Origin: Ophioderma brevispina | Lineage: Eukaryota > Echinodermata > Ophiuroidea > Amphilepidida > Ophiodermatidae | Reading direction: 5' to 3' | DNA length: 64,000 nucleotides | NCBI GenBank assembly: GCA_023653785.1 | Contig: JAMKCH010010146.1 | Coordinates: forward strand, 124,001-188,000 | Part shown: one piece after another, positions 12,217 to 24,600 of the stretch | How positions within the stretch are numbered: position 1 is the first letter of the stretch | How the letters are laid out: every line of letters begins with the position of its first letter | Made by a program: the position numbers and the translations under genes | The notes under the pieces: model-generated | The model's input: the letters and a program-made list of their open reading frames with translations, nothing else | Told to the model about the DNA's origin: nothing | Database searches by the model: none

Positions 12217-13290
12217 TGTTATGAAGTCGCGTGGACGCCTAAGGTCAGAAATACCTCAAACACAAAATAAAACGAGCCTTGTGCAAAATGATCAAATTAG
12301 ATATAATAAAAACAGTGTTAATGATTCTTTATATTTGTTGCAAGAATTTGGTATGTCAAAACATTACATAAATCGAATTACACAATTTACACACAATTTA
12401 TTTATAATTAATTTGTAAACAAGAATGTCCATGATGTCCACATGTAGCGTTGAAGTTCCCAACGTATGTCCTCACAGCGAAGACTCCAAAATGACAGCCG
12501 CACAAGTTCATACAAACTCATGGTAATATTTCCAAGGGAATCTTCTCCAGTCCTGAAGGTAATCTTGTCAAGCGTTCAAGACGACGGGGGCTTCTCCCTC
12601 GACGACAAATGGTCCACATAATAAAAATCCAGCTAATATACCACCATCAGTCTGTCGCTCTGGCCTCATATAGGACCACAAAACTGGAATACCCCTTTGT
12701 GATTCCAAACTGAGCTTCTTGGCTTAAAAGACGATAGCAGAACAATGTAGCTATCAAGCTCCGGCGGCATCCACATATAAATCCTGGCAAGATGTAAACT
12801 CAAATTACACATTATTGGTAAAGAAAAACTATAGCTATATTATACGGTAATAGCTCAGAGCTTAGTTCAGCTCCTTGTTCAAACGGCTGGCCGAGAGGTC
12901 CTACTCAATCTCATTTATTCTTCACACAGCTTAGATTTCCTTTCTAACAATAATCATTACATCATCCTAATGCATAAACATGACCTTACCATCAAATCAG
13001 GTTTCACAATCTAAATTAATCATTCATATATTAACTTTGTGGGGGAATTCCCTAGGTTCGCAATATTTTGATTCTCAAACGGCAAAACATAAACACGGTT
13101 TCAAGTTTACATCTTGGGGAATTCCCCACTTCCGTATTGTGCATCTAAACGGTGAAATTACAAAACAACTAGGGTATTCCCCTTCTCTCTTGTATAGTTA
13201 AACAAAATATTTCCCGTGAGAAATTCTCTTCTCAAATAAAATTGAGAAATAATATTTTTAAGTTAATCAGAAAAATGGAGGCCTATAACA
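12217..13290 (-). repeat. Upstream (5') LTR of element 1
   Basis: The 1,074-bp repeat has canonical TG...CA termini (plus strand TGTTATGAAG to CCTATAACA). It matches 5774-6876. It should contain the element's promoter on the minus strand; I cannot place a TATA box with confidence. Confidence 0.9.
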
Positions 13291-13383
13291 ATATATATAT
13301 ATATACATATATATTTAATATTATATATAGATATATATATACCTATTGAAAGATATAATATATATATATCTATATATATAATA
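13291..13383. repeat. TA-rich microsatellite at right flank of LTR element 1
   Basis: Imperfect TA and GATATA repeats that mirror those at 5671-5773. The foldback element begins about 60 bp further on. Confidence 0.9.
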
Positions 13384-13639
13384 GGCGAGGAGACTATCTC
13401 ATTTATGCGAGTGCTCAATGCTTTGAAAGCAAGAGCGAGAAAATGGATGAACCTATGGCACGGTAGTTGTTCTCGGAGTTTCACGCTTGTCGATCATCAG
13501 ACAACTGCTCTTAGTCTAAGTGGTAAGGGGTGTTCGCTGCACCCCCTGAAACTAAACGTCTATTCAATGTCACTATATCAGAAAAAAAGGAAGTAGAAAC
13601 GATGAGCTATGTTAAAAAAAATCAAAAAGTGTCCCACGT

Positions 13640-14030
13640 ACCCATTTTTATGCAAATTTAGGCAAATTAGTATCGCCATTACAGAAAAATACATTTGAAT
13701 ATCTCAGCCAATATGTTGATAAATGAACAAATGAGGTGACCGGACCTAGTTTCGAGGGTCAACGATCAAGATGGAACCATTTTGAAAATTACAGACGTCC
13801 CAGTGACGTAATATACAAATTAGGGTTGCCATTAGCTAAAAATACAATTTTCGATTATCTAACCAAACTTTGAAAATGAACAATAAGGTGACTGGACATA
13901 TGTTTTGGGGTCAAAGATTCAAGATGGGAACATTATGAAAATTACCGATGTCCCCCAAGATGACATAATATGCAAATTCGGGTCGCCATTAGACAAAAAT
14001 CCATATGTGGGTAATAATGGGCCCAATATT
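13640..14030. repeat. Left-arm tandem repeats of the foldback element
   Basis: About two ~160-bp units, each holding a 'gccattag/acagaaaaata' word, an 'atgaacaaatgaggtgac' word and an 'aagatggaaccattttgaaa' word. They are inverted relative to the right-arm units. Confidence 0.75.
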
Positions 14031-14311
14031 CCACATACCTGCCCAAATAGATGACGCGACATATGTTCTTAGGTCGAGGATAATGAAAAGCCACTCATAA
14101 ATTATTGTTTATTTAGTCATTATTGTTCACCTGCAAATACTAAGACTATGCAAATATGGGCCTTCAATGTCGATAATCTCTTTTGTTATGGGAATTATAA
14201 GAAAAACGGTGCTGGCAAAGTAAAAATTAGACTTTATACATAATAATTGTAACAGTTCTATTAAATTCAAGTATGGCAGACAGACTAATGCACGGAGACT
14301 AAGATACTGTT

Positions 14312-15250
14312 GTGTTATCATGCCGAAAAGCAAACGCGAAGAACAGAACCTCTGGTCTCCAAGACTCTTGCCAACAGGCAAGTGTGATATCCATTGTTAA
14401 TGGTAGTTTTAAACCCTCAGTTAGGCTTAGTATATTTAAAGGAACTATAGGAGAAAAAAATTACTTGGAACCCAAAGACGTTTCTAACATCAATCCAAAC
14501 AAGGATATCAACATTTGAATCTTAAAAAAATCTGTAAAATAATTTTAAAAGCATTAAGCAATCACCCCCCCCCCCCAATATCTTTTTTTAAGTTTTACCC
14601 CTCAGTCAATTTAAAGGAACTGCAGGATATAGATTGGAGCAGCTTCATATGGAGTGAATCTCCGGGCAATCATATAAGTCCCCATATCGCATGCATCAGT
14701 CTACCGATCCGATATAACTGTGATCACGCAAAACACTATGATCTTGAACGGGTTGGATATCGTTCATCTGTTGGGAGATGATACACAACGGAAGTATCGA
14801 CTTCCAAAGAGAGGCATCGCCCCCTCGTAGATTATCTTCAGGTGGACCCTTCTTCCCATCAAAATTTATTTTTGTGAAAACAAGTAGAGATAAGGCGTAC
14901 CCACGAAGCCCCTCAAATCTACTCCATTGGAAGAGGAGCAAAGGGAGTCACGGGCCAGGAAAATGGGTCTGGTTCAACTTTATAGAGTGTCAAGATGTCG
15001 CTCTCCTTCGCTCTATTCAGCCGGCTTTCCATGAGTCCATAGACTTTCCTTGGCCTCTAAAACAGTCGATGGAATTAGCTTGTAAAGATGACTTAGAGAA
15101 TGCGCAAAGTTTAAAAAAATCTACGGGCAAGACCTGATCGTGCAGTGCCAGAGGGACAATGGAATCAGTCTCAGATCTATTGTTCCAAAGCAAGCATCTC
15201 ACCATGCTTCTGCACCGGTTTGGCCACACTGACAGGTCATGAATTGTTTT
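14312..15250 (+). other. Unrecognised coding-like core of the foldback element
   Basis: Three overlapping plus-strand frames run through this stretch: 14312-14518, 14515-14781 and 14778-15137. The last has 119 codons. Its composition is more protein-like than the surroundings, with segments such as GPGKWVWFNFIECQDV, FPWPLKQSMELACKDDL and, in another frame, SLRSIVPKQ. I do not recognise a transposase, recombinase or other known domain. Position between inverted arms suggests either the element's own gene or captured sequence. Frames change at 14515, 14778 and about 15120, which looks like one broken gene rather than three. Confidence 0.35.
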
Positions 15251-15719
15251 GAGCGTTAAAAAACCAGCCCTGAGTCAAGACCCTGTCAAGAATCAACATA
15301 GGCGTCAACATAGACCTCAAATTATGTAAGAAGACAAACATCTTATTTCCACTTGGAAAATGGCAATAAACTTGAATAAATCTCTATACTAATGTCCATG
15401 GCCGACATAAACTTCGGTCACAACTGTGCTGCAGGGATCATGATACGAAGTGCAAACGGAGTCGAAAGCCATAAGACAATAATTCTGCAGGGTGTGGTAG
15501 TGTAGATAAGTTGCTAGGTAAGCTTAGAGCTAGAAAAAGTCAAAACACACCAGAAATTCCCCAAACCATTTCACTCCACGCGCATTGGCCAAAGTTTCAT
15601 GAGGGCTCATCATTCACACCATTTTTTGAGAATGATCGATCTAATAACTACCAATATGGCAAGAGAATATTTTGTTGGCTTTTTATCAGGTTTATTGGCA
15701 AGGCAGGCACAGAGCCCCC

Positions 15720-15800
15720 GCATATTTCCCTGCCCCCCCCCTCCCACCCAACATCCCCTCTCTCTTTCTCCCTTTTCCCCTCCCACTCCTCCCCCCGTGC
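15720..15800. repeat. Polypyrimidine tract
   Basis: About 80 bases almost entirely C and T, with runs of C up to nine, inside the foldback element. Such tracts can form triplex structures and are error-prone in sequencing. Confidence 0.85.
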
Positions 15801-16075
15801 CTGGATTTAGGAAGCCGTCATCTCTGACAACGGGACTCCCCACCCAGGCAATCATAACTGAGGGGTCTATGGACTCAGTGAAAGCCTGCCAAAATATCGC
15901 AAAACCTTGGGACACCATGTCAATGTTTCACGAGTGTGCTTCAGAAACAGGTATCCCAAAATGCAAATGCCATAATTTTTGTTGTGATCTACTTTGTAAA
16001 GGAGATATGTCTTTCATGGTCCTTCTGGAGGGTTTCAGAAGGTTCTCGAGACGATGGTTTTTCGGTTCATAATCC

Positions 16076-16128
16076 ACACACACACTACTTACAGAGCACA
16101 AACACACACACAGACACACACACAAAGA
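16076..16128. repeat. CA microsatellite
   Basis: Interrupted (CA)n array inside the foldback element. Confidence 0.9.
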
Positions 16129-16417
16129 AGGGTACAAAAAAACAGCACGATCTCACCGTTTGAAGATATAGATTCCATGTCCTTACAAGACTGTAACAAT
16201 TGCTTTCTGGTTGGCGGCTGGCATACGGAAACATAGTCGTTCATTGGCCCCTTGATTTATGCTAAAATATGGATAGCACATGACGGATGCGTCGAAGACC
16301 GAAGAACTTTTCTTCACATTTTCGGATGTTTTCTTTTTGGCTTGATTACAAACATGTAACTGTCTTTAGGTCATGTGGAATAGTGGCCAAGATATCCCCC
16401 CAAATATGGATTTTTCG

Positions 16418-17100
16418 CTAATGGCGACCTAATTTGACAATTTTTATGTCATTCATGAAAGATCTGGTAATCTTCAAAAATGGTTCACCTGGTTCTTTGA
16501 CCGCAAAAATAGGTCCAGAATCTTCTTAATTGTTCATTTATCAACAGTATTGTTGAGATATATCGAAAATTGTATTTTTAGCTAATGGCGACCCAAATTT
16601 GCATATGACGTCATCATGGGGACATCTGGTTAATTTCAAACAAAAATGGTTCCATCTGATCTTGACCCTCGAAACATAGGCCCGGTAACCCTTTGTTCAT
16701 TTATCACCAGTATGGCTGAGATATAATATCGAAAGTTGTTATTTTTAGCTAATGGCGACCCGAATTTGCATATTACGTCATCATGGGGACATATGGTAAT
16801 TTTCAAAATGGTTCCATCTTGATCTTGACCCTCCACATAGGTCAAGTCACCTTATTTGTTCATTTATCAAAAAGTCTTGGTTGAGATATATCGAAATTGT
16901 ATTTTTTAGGCTATGCCGACATAATTTGCTATACGTCATCATGGGGACATCTGGTAATTTTCAAAATGGTCCATCTTGATCTTTGGACCATCGAACATAG
17001 GTCCGGTAACCTCATTTGTTCATTATCAAACAGTATTGGCTGAGATATATCGAAAATTGTATTTTCTGTAATGGCGATACTAATTTGCATAATTGCATAA
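16418..17100. repeat. Right-arm tandem repeats of the foldback element
   Basis: Four ~160-bp units and a partial unit. Landmarks recur at about 16428, 16580, 16747, 16905 and 17070 ('taatggcgac' or close) with 'catcatggggacat' following. The units differ by scattered substitutions and indels, so expansion is not very recent or is blurred by sequence errors. Confidence 0.85.
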
Positions 17101-17299
17101 CAATGGTACGAGGGACACTTTTTGATTTTTTAACATAGCTAATCGTTTCTTACGCATTTTGTTATGATATAGTGACATGATTAGACGTTATTCAGGGGGG
17201 TGCACGAACACCCCTTATACCCACTAGACTATCTTGTGTCTGATGATCGCACAAGCGTGAAAATCCGAGTAACAACTACCGTCCAGGTAGGTTTCATCA

Positions 17300-17380
17300 A
17301 TTTAATATATATATATATATATTATTATATATATTACTATATATACTATATAAATATTTATATATATATTATAATATACA
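17300..17380. repeat. TA microsatellite
   Basis: (TA)n with interruptions directly beyond the right end of the foldback element. Confidence 0.9.
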
Positions 17381-19329
17381 GCCTGTCTAAAAAAATCATT
17401 CTTACTTGGCATAATATTAGCCCTGACTCCTCTGAGCCATTTTTTGTAACCAAGCTCCGAGGGGGGGGGGGGTGGTGGGACACACCAGCGATTTCCTTAC
17501 TGAACATCCCATTCCCGTAAATTTTGGTACCAAAAAGTAGCTTAGCGTTGCTCTTTCTATTGGTACAAAAATAAGTACCAACATCCACATTATGAGTCAC
17601 CGGGACGTCAGATGTTGAGGAAGTAGTATAAAAAAGTCATTTTCCCATCTGATATTCCTAACCTTTTTGGCGAAAAAATTGAATTTTCCCTATTTTACAC
17701 TTTTGTCTATGGAAATGGCAGTTTTGCTGACATGTGAAACTTTATGAGTTCATTGTGAGTATCCTAGGTATGTTGGTACTACATGTTGGTTCTCAATGAA
17801 AGAGGGACTATAGCTATCTTTTGTACCAAAATTAAGTGTCTGTATGCCTGTGTTTGTGTTAGGAATGTTGGTACTTCTCTCCGAAAAAGGGACACGGGAC
17901 ACCCCTCCATACCTTTGGGATCACCCTGTATCCTTCCTATACCCGGTTTCCCCTTCTTGGATGTTTGTTTTTGGATGAAAAGGACGCGGAAAATGTCCAA
18001 TGAAATAACATTAAATAATTTGGCACCAAAAGGGGTTTAGCAAGCGGGGGGGGGAAAAAAAAAACCTGAAGCGGGGGGTGGGAACCCCCCCTTCGGTAGA
18101 AGCGGGTTTTAAAGAACAAAGACCAGGGCTTTCAAGTGGTGTTCATTGAGTTGCTGTGTAAACATCCAGGGGTTCCTGTACAAAAGGGCGAGATAAAACG
18201 TCCATTTTTCCTCAATGGAACAATCTCAGACTTTTAAGCTAAACATTCTGCTGAATATCATATAGCTACTACCTGATCAATCATGAACAACTAGGTTAGT
18301 TAGGTAGTTATCCCCAAAATTTTCGAGCTACTGGACCGTGAAGTCTACATGCCCGTGGACCCTGGACGTCGGAGCACTTCTTGTCAGTTCATTCAGGTGT
18401 TCCCTGTATATTCGGTTAAAATAGGTTTGTCGTATCAAAATAACGCATCAATGTCAACTGTTGTTGATATTCCTACAGATTTTTTATTATAATTAATGTT
18501 GACATCAACCATGATTTGCAACCCATACCAGATCTCGCCATTTTTGTTCTCATTTTTTTCGGGTAGACTTCGCGAGGGTTCGCAAAAAACACCATCATTC
18601 GCAGCAGGGGGCCAGGACTTACACCTCTGCTTTCCCCTGTTAGTTACTGGGTGACTGTTGGATCAGAGATATGATCAATTTACTTAGATAACCAAAAATC
18701 GATTTTTGTGCCACTTTTACGCCTGGGCAGAGTTGTTTCGCGCAGTATGCCATGCCATGAGCTCTCTTGAAGCTCACAAAATTTTGCACTTGAACAAAGA
18801 AACAAAATACAGATTAAAGTAAACAAAGGAATTCCTCATTTATCGACACAAGTTTTTAAATAGTGCAACAATAATCATTTCAATGATAGAATAATCTTCT
18901 TTTCATAAATATAAACAATACATTATATTAAATGCACGTCAATGAACTGGAACTTTGAATTTCATTAAAAATTGGTATCTGTTTAAAACCATGATGCCAT
19001 AAGGAATGTAATTGCGAAAACCAAATAAACCCTCCAAATCTAAGAATGGTTTTAAAATATTTGCATTATCTTTGTTCATTTTGAATTGCCACTACGTTGT
19101 TGCTGCTGTCTGGGACCCGTAATACAACCAGGAATATTAGTAAAATAATTTCAGCCTTAAAACAGAGCAGTTCGCTTCAATCTTTCATCAGTAATGACTA
19201 TAATTCACTCACCCATTAACCCGTCCGCTGTGTTTGGAGTTCCGAGTCTAATGTATGATGGCGTTGCTATGGCTTCTTTCCTCTGTTGGTCGCTCTTGCA
19301 ACAGTTGCACACCAGAGATTGGCCAGTAG
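17381..19329. other. Unassigned non-coding DNA
   Basis: No gene recognised. G and C homopolymers occur near 17461 and 18048-18095. A 'attttggtaccaaaaagta' word at 17521 also occurs near 1234, so a low-copy repeat may be present. Confidence 0.5.
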
Positions 19330-19330
19330 A

Positions 19331-20214
19331 GTCATAACTAGCTCTCAATTTTGCCGCTAAATTAATTTCACCGCGCCAAAAATAATTTCACCAAAGCGCT
19401 GAAATTAATTTCTCCATGCCGAGATTAATTTCGACGTGACGGCATTTTTACCAAGCAAAATGTACACTTGTAAACGCTGTAAACCATAAAAGAACACTCA
19501 AAGTGGGAAATTAATTTTGCCGATTTGGAAATTCCGTTATTTCACAACCGTGCTTAAATTAATTTTGCCCCCGCTGAAATTCCTGAATTTTTTGCGCAGC
19601 GGTGAAATTCTGAATTCCATTCCCCACCGCGCTGAAATTGACCTGGCCATCTGCATCAGTAGTTACTTAATTTTGCTGCGATGAAATGAATTTCGCCACG
19701 CTGAATTAAATTTCACCCACACTAAAATTAATTTTATTACTACCGCGGCTTCTGTCGCAAAAATCAAATTTTGAGTTTTTGCCGCGGAGAAATTGTGAAT
19801 TTTACCGCGGCAAAATTCCAGATTGCACGCGTGCAAAATTATTTCACCGCTGGTGACAATACATTCAGCGGGGTAAATATTGGTTTCGTTATATCGGTTG
19901 GCCAGGTCAATTTAGCGCCGGGAAAATTCAGAATTTCACCACGCCGAAATTCGTAATTTCTCCTCGCTGAAACTGAGTATTTCAGCGCGGCGAAATCCGG
20001 AATTTTAAATAAAGTTTCAATCGCTAATTGGTGTACAGACAACACTTGCCTTACATTTCCTCCATTGATGACTTTTTAATTTTCAGCCTTGTCTTTTGAT
20101 TGGGTCCAGGCGACAAGGAACTGTTTTGATTGGTCAGATTTCAATCAGCGCCGTGAAATGATCCTCGGCGTGAAAAATAATTTAAGCGCGGCGAAATTGA
20201 GCTAGAGTTATGAC
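19331..20214. mobile_element. MITE made of GCGGTGAAATT-type motifs
   Basis: The ends are inverted: left GTCATAACTAGCTCTCAATT, right (reversed) GTCATAACTCTAGCTCAATT. Between them the sequence is packed with short, variously oriented motifs of the form (C/G)CGCGGNGAAATTNAATTTC, at least twenty by eye. The motif is itself a partial palindrome. No transposase gene is present. The inverted ends say transposon; the internal array is unusual and may be a set of transposase-binding sites. Confidence 0.75.
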
Positions 20215-21275
20215 TTGATACTGCTGAGAGGTGGTAAGTGAGAACCAGAGAACGCCGTATGGTAATGCAAACGGGTCACAAACGGTGCAGCAAGCTACGC
20301 GCAGCTCATTTTCACTACGTGGTAGCTCTTTAACCAATCAAATTGGTGAGATTACCCACGTGATGTTTCTGAAGCTGCACGTAACTATGAGCCTCTGTCA
20401 CTAATATTGAAACGTACAAAGGTACAGGTGATAAACTAAAAGAGTAATAGCCAGGTGTTAAATTAAGAGAGGTTAATCTCCTCAGCCAACCTAATAATCC
20501 GGACGTCTGGGCACAGATTCCAGATGGCTGGGTCGCAATCACAAGAATACAGCAGAGTATGACCTAATGTGATACAAGAGTCGTAACTGATAACGTAGGT
20601 AATACATATAGACCTATGGCGTATGTAGCACAGATGTAGTGCGTAGGGACAAGGTAGGCGGTCCAAGGGTCAGCTTAAAGAAGCGCTATAATCACCGTCC
20701 AAGGTATGCCTCATCAATCCTCTGCGTAAAAAAAGAGGAACGCTGCGTTTCAGACAGCATTCTCTAAGGTGAGATTCGTCGCACAGGTAGTGGAAACTAT
20801 CCAGTATTATACATGCTCGCTTAGAGAGGTCCCTATTAATCCCTTGTAAATGGAAAGCTAAATGGTATGATTGCGGAATTGTTATTAGTGTGGGCGCGGG
20901 CCACAGTGAGCAGCGACCATTTGTGAAATCGCTTAGAGGCCAATAGGGATAAGCGCTGATTAAAGAGGAAAAAATCTCTGCTATATCAAATATGAGGTAA
21001 ATAATATATAAATATAATAAAGACAAAAACTTACCAGAAGGCTAAAGGGCTTGCAAGAGGGGACTGTTGCCCATATGCAAGTGAGAGTAGATAATGTAGT
21101 ACAGTACTAATGCAGTGTCAAAACGCGGAATCTATCAGTGTCAGTTCCGTATAATTCTAGTGCTGGGCACGTGTAATCCCTGCAAAACACATATTGTGTA
21201 CAAGCTTTAGTCAAAGACATGTTAAAGAAGGTAGTTGTACAAGTTGTCAATCAAAAGCTGCAAATTGTCAGTTGC
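20215..21275. other. Unassigned non-coding DNA
   Basis: A 118-codon minus-strand frame (20670-21026) has no recognisable motif or domain and overlaps nothing coherent. I treat it as chance. Confidence 0.4.
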
Positions 21276-21660
21276 CACTGTTAAAAATATTCCGGAAATG
21301 GTAAAGAACAACGAATGTGTCGCGAAATAAATTGAATACATGAAAATCTATATAAGTAAGAAAACAAAAAACAAATAACAAAACAACAGGAACATAAAAA
21401 ATGTTATTTACGAATATTTCAAAAATTTCTTGCTGCAGCAATATTTCCCGGACTTTTTTTTGGTTCCGTAATTTTAAATTACGGAAAAATTTGTAATACA
21501 CATTTTTTTCCCTAAGATGAGACAAATTTCTGTAAATACTGTCAAAGTTCCGCTTAAAACAAAAGTATTGACAAAATGTCTGTAAATTTACCTAAAAATG
21601 TCTGGAAATCACTGCTCCAGAACTTTCCGTAAATTTAGCGGAAATTTTTCTTAACCAGTG
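21276..21660. mobile_element. MITE with CACTG ends
   Basis: Left end CACTGTTAAAAATATTCCGG and right end (reversed) CACTGGTTAAGAAAAATTTC form imperfect inverted repeats of about 20 bp or more over a 385-bp AT-rich element. Internal 'ccgtaaattt' words recur in both orientations. No target duplication is clear. A hAT origin is possible but not shown. Confidence 0.65.
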
Positions 21661-24600
21661 TGAACCTTGTAAATGCTCAGTCCTCACGAGATCTCAGCGA
21701 TATTACCACCACTTGCCTTTCATTTGTTGCCACATTTCTTGGCACATCGTCTTGAATTCTGGCAGTGCTTTGGCTTAATCAGTGGGATTTAAGCTGAATT
21801 TATCATAATGATAACTCTGCGATAGAAACGAGCGAACTTGGCGGCGACGGGACGTTGCAATGCTATCCCCATATTAGCAATTCCAATGGTATAACATAAT
21901 GCTAGAACCAGCGTAGCAAGTATGAGCGGCTTAGCAAGGCGCCATGCCTCTTGCCCAATTTAACCTTTCATTGTCATGATCAACACGGTCTTTTCTGGCT
22001 CTTACCCTTGCAAGCATTATGCCTTTTCACCTTACCGAACGCTTCCTTCTGCCGAGTCAAGTGCTAGTGCATCACCATATTGGGCACATGGTTTACGTGG
22101 TTTCGGCACGGGTAAGTTGGCAGCTTCATCCCGTCAGACAAGGCACTAGTGCCAATCCCAGAAGATGTCAACCCGAAACCGTTGTCATAGACCTTCCTCC
22201 TCTGGTTCCTACTCATCGGTTTTTTTGTGTGCACTTGTAAGTTAGGAAAACAATCATCGCGTGCCGACAAATTTGACATCGTATACTAGGACTTCCATAA
22301 ATTCAGCTTGATCAATCCTGGTTCATATTTGTCCGCTGTATTCTCTTGCTGGTTCTTGAACTGATGTAGCGCCACCGGACCGATTTTAGCGTGAATTTTC
22401 CTATAGTTGTAATACATAATTGAATACCTGCAGCATACAATCGTTGTAACAACCGACAAAGAGCGCCAATACCCAGGCCCCTTGCAATTTTCCATTTTCT
22501 CATAATATCATACTGACGAACTGCATGTATTATGCATCAACAAGCGACCAAAGTCCTGCAGGATCAAAAGTGATTGAGGCTGTTATTCCTGTAAGTACCG
22601 ACAAAAGCCACGTGGATGTGATGGACTTGTGGATAACGACAACGTTTGATTTGAATAAAAAAAAAAATAGTATTTGAAAGGTCGAAGAACAGCAAACATT
22701 CTCTCAACGCTGATTAACACAGATGAAGGAGAGACGTGGTTACAATCGTTCCCCAATATAAAACACGCGAAAAGCAATGTAACTCTGATTGACGGTCATC
22801 TACCAACCCTCTTGAGCTGACTGAAGGGAAGGAATGGTAAAAAGCGATCAAGTCAAGAGCTCGCAGAAGCCAAACTGGCAATGAAAGATGACAAAGACGC
22901 CGCTTTGCCTTCCTTTGAAAAGACCACCACAAGTATAACTAAACTATTTCTACCTATATCAGTAATCACATTACTACAAATAACGACAAAAAACCCCAGG
23001 TTTATGCAAGGTGCCCTTGCCGTAATATTATATCTGCGGTGATGGTATTTAACATAATGGTAATATTTTGAAAGTGCCGTTTATTCTGGCGAGATGCCTG
23101 AAAGAAAGAAAGAAGAAATCTATTAGTAAATTCGATTCTGAAACGATATGCGTGATTCAATCTAGAGTTAAAGAGCTGATGAAATTGCTTGATGATAATG
23201 TATTCTATACAGGCGGGTGAAGCGGGTAAATTACTCATAGACGATTCGATAATCGATAGAATACGCCACCCAATTCGATGGGCTACCTATATGGGACGTA
23301 TTGACCGAGGATGGCGTAGCATACATTTCACAGCGCCACGTACGAACGGCGATCGATAAGCTACTAATTTCAAGCAGTATGCCTACACTTCTTAGATCAA
23401 GTATCCTATCCCGATATTATTGTCCCGGTATATAAAAAGTTAATGATCGTGTTGTGATAAGCCTCTCAAATCTGGAATGGCGGACGTGTTTAGATGCCCA
23501 TTCAGCTGAAAAATATGATCATGCGCAGAATGTTAATGATAAAATAATAACTTCTAATAAGAAGGGTCTGACTTCGAAGTCTATTTCTTATTCCGCCTAT
23601 TGCAAATCTTGTTCACAAGAGACCGGTTTTGAATAGAAGCGTAAGACTAGGTGTACGAGTTAGGCGAGTATGGTTTTTGTAGCAACCCTCTCCACTAACT
23701 CGAAGCAAGACACGAATGTCTTGGTGTACAACACGTAACCTATGTTGTACCTTTAAAAACATGGATTTTTAATTATGCACAAAATTAAGTCCACTTTTGA
23801 ACTTTGATTTTTGCAATTTGTTCTGACAATTAGGACTGTGATAAACACTAAATCGGCTTCTTGTCACGTGTGACATTTATAAACAAGTTGGAGGAAACAA
23901 AGAGAGGAGAGAGGAGAGATGGGGGAGAGGTATTATAGAAATAGAAAAGGAGATGGTGTTTTTTTGTGGTGTGTGTGTGGGTGTGGTATGGTGGGGGGCA
24001 GGGTATTAATTTGTTGGTCTGAGGAATGCATTGGTTACAAATTAATATTGTCAAATAGTAGCATGCACCAAGGCTCATAGTGGAGGGGGGGGGGTAGGGA
24101 CACGACTTGCTCGATGGGGCATTGGGGATTTCAACCGGTAATTTGGGGAACTGCCAGGTGCATTTACTATGACAGTCTGTCTTGTTAATACAAAGCCATC
24201 TCTCTTAAACAGTAGTTTGATCCATGCTTCGTAATATCATGTTGATAATTTTGGAATATAAACATAAATAGTGACTTCAAATTTCGTCGGAGTTAGTGGA
24301 TTAACGCACGCGCAAAATAGTTGTAAATTTCATTAACCGGTCATTTAGATTTAAATATTCGGACCAGGCCTAGTCTTTAGCAACTCTGGGTGTAAACCGT
24401 TCATATGCGTACGAGCGGGGGGGCGCCCTTTCCTACCGTTAAGTCAAAAAGAATAGCACCGGAAGTTGATGGCGTTTTGAATTCGCTCTTGCTGTTAAGT
24501 TGGCATACCTAACCCCTTGAGTCTATTCACATCAACGTAAAGGGGCGCACCATAATATAGTTCCGGGGAAAACTGGGATTCAAAGTACTCCTTTTTAAAA

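Larger units (their letters stand above)
5774..13290 (-). mobile_element. Gmr1-like Ty3/Gypsy LTR retrotransposon 1
   Basis: A complete but decayed LTR element of about 7.5 kb, read on the minus strand. It has two similar ~1.1-kb LTRs, a primer-binding site next to the upstream LTR and a polypurine tract (AAAGGGGAGGA) next to the downstream LTR. The coding remnants, in transcription order, are gag (about 11.8-11.1 kb), protease end (10.3 kb), integrase (9.7-8.7 kb), reverse transcriptase (8.1-7.8 kb) and RNase H (7.4 kb). Integrase therefore precedes reverse transcriptase, an order normal for Copia but unusual for Gypsy. It is known from Gmr1-type elements, described mainly in deuterostomes. 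All frames are broken by stops and frameshifts, so this copy should not be able to move itself. Confidence 0.9.
13444..17298. mobile_element. Foldback element with tandem-repeat arms
   Basis: Outer ends are inverted: the left begins GATGAACCTATGGCACGG and the right ends ACCTACCTG-like then TTCATC when reversed. The left arm (13444-14030) and right arm (about 16380-17298) match as inverted copies over several hundred bases, including the 'ggtagttgtt', 'ggggtgttcg' and 'aaaagtgtcc' words in order. Each arm contains tandem ~160-bp units with 'gccattagctaaaaata' and 'gacgtcatcatgggg'. The right arm has about four units plus a partial one, the left about two. Long, repeat-built inverted arms define foldback-type DNA transposons. 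I cannot assign the superfamily. Confidence 0.8.

Noticed and set aside
5774..13290. Copia element, based on INT-before-RT order
   Set aside because: RT (YVDD with Gypsy-type flanks), SCAN-like gag and the GPY-type integrase end point to Gypsy class, so order alone is not decisive.
15599..16072. 157-codon plus-strand frame in the foldback element
   Set aside because: Much of it translates a C-rich tract into prolines, with no domain; overlapping frames exist on both strands.
20670..21026. 118-codon minus-strand frame
   Set aside because: No motif, no supporting neighbour and no repeat copy; likely chance in AT-rich DNA.
22019..22932. Host exon candidates on either strand
   Set aside because: Frames are short, overlap on both strands and lack recognisable domains or convincing splice sites.
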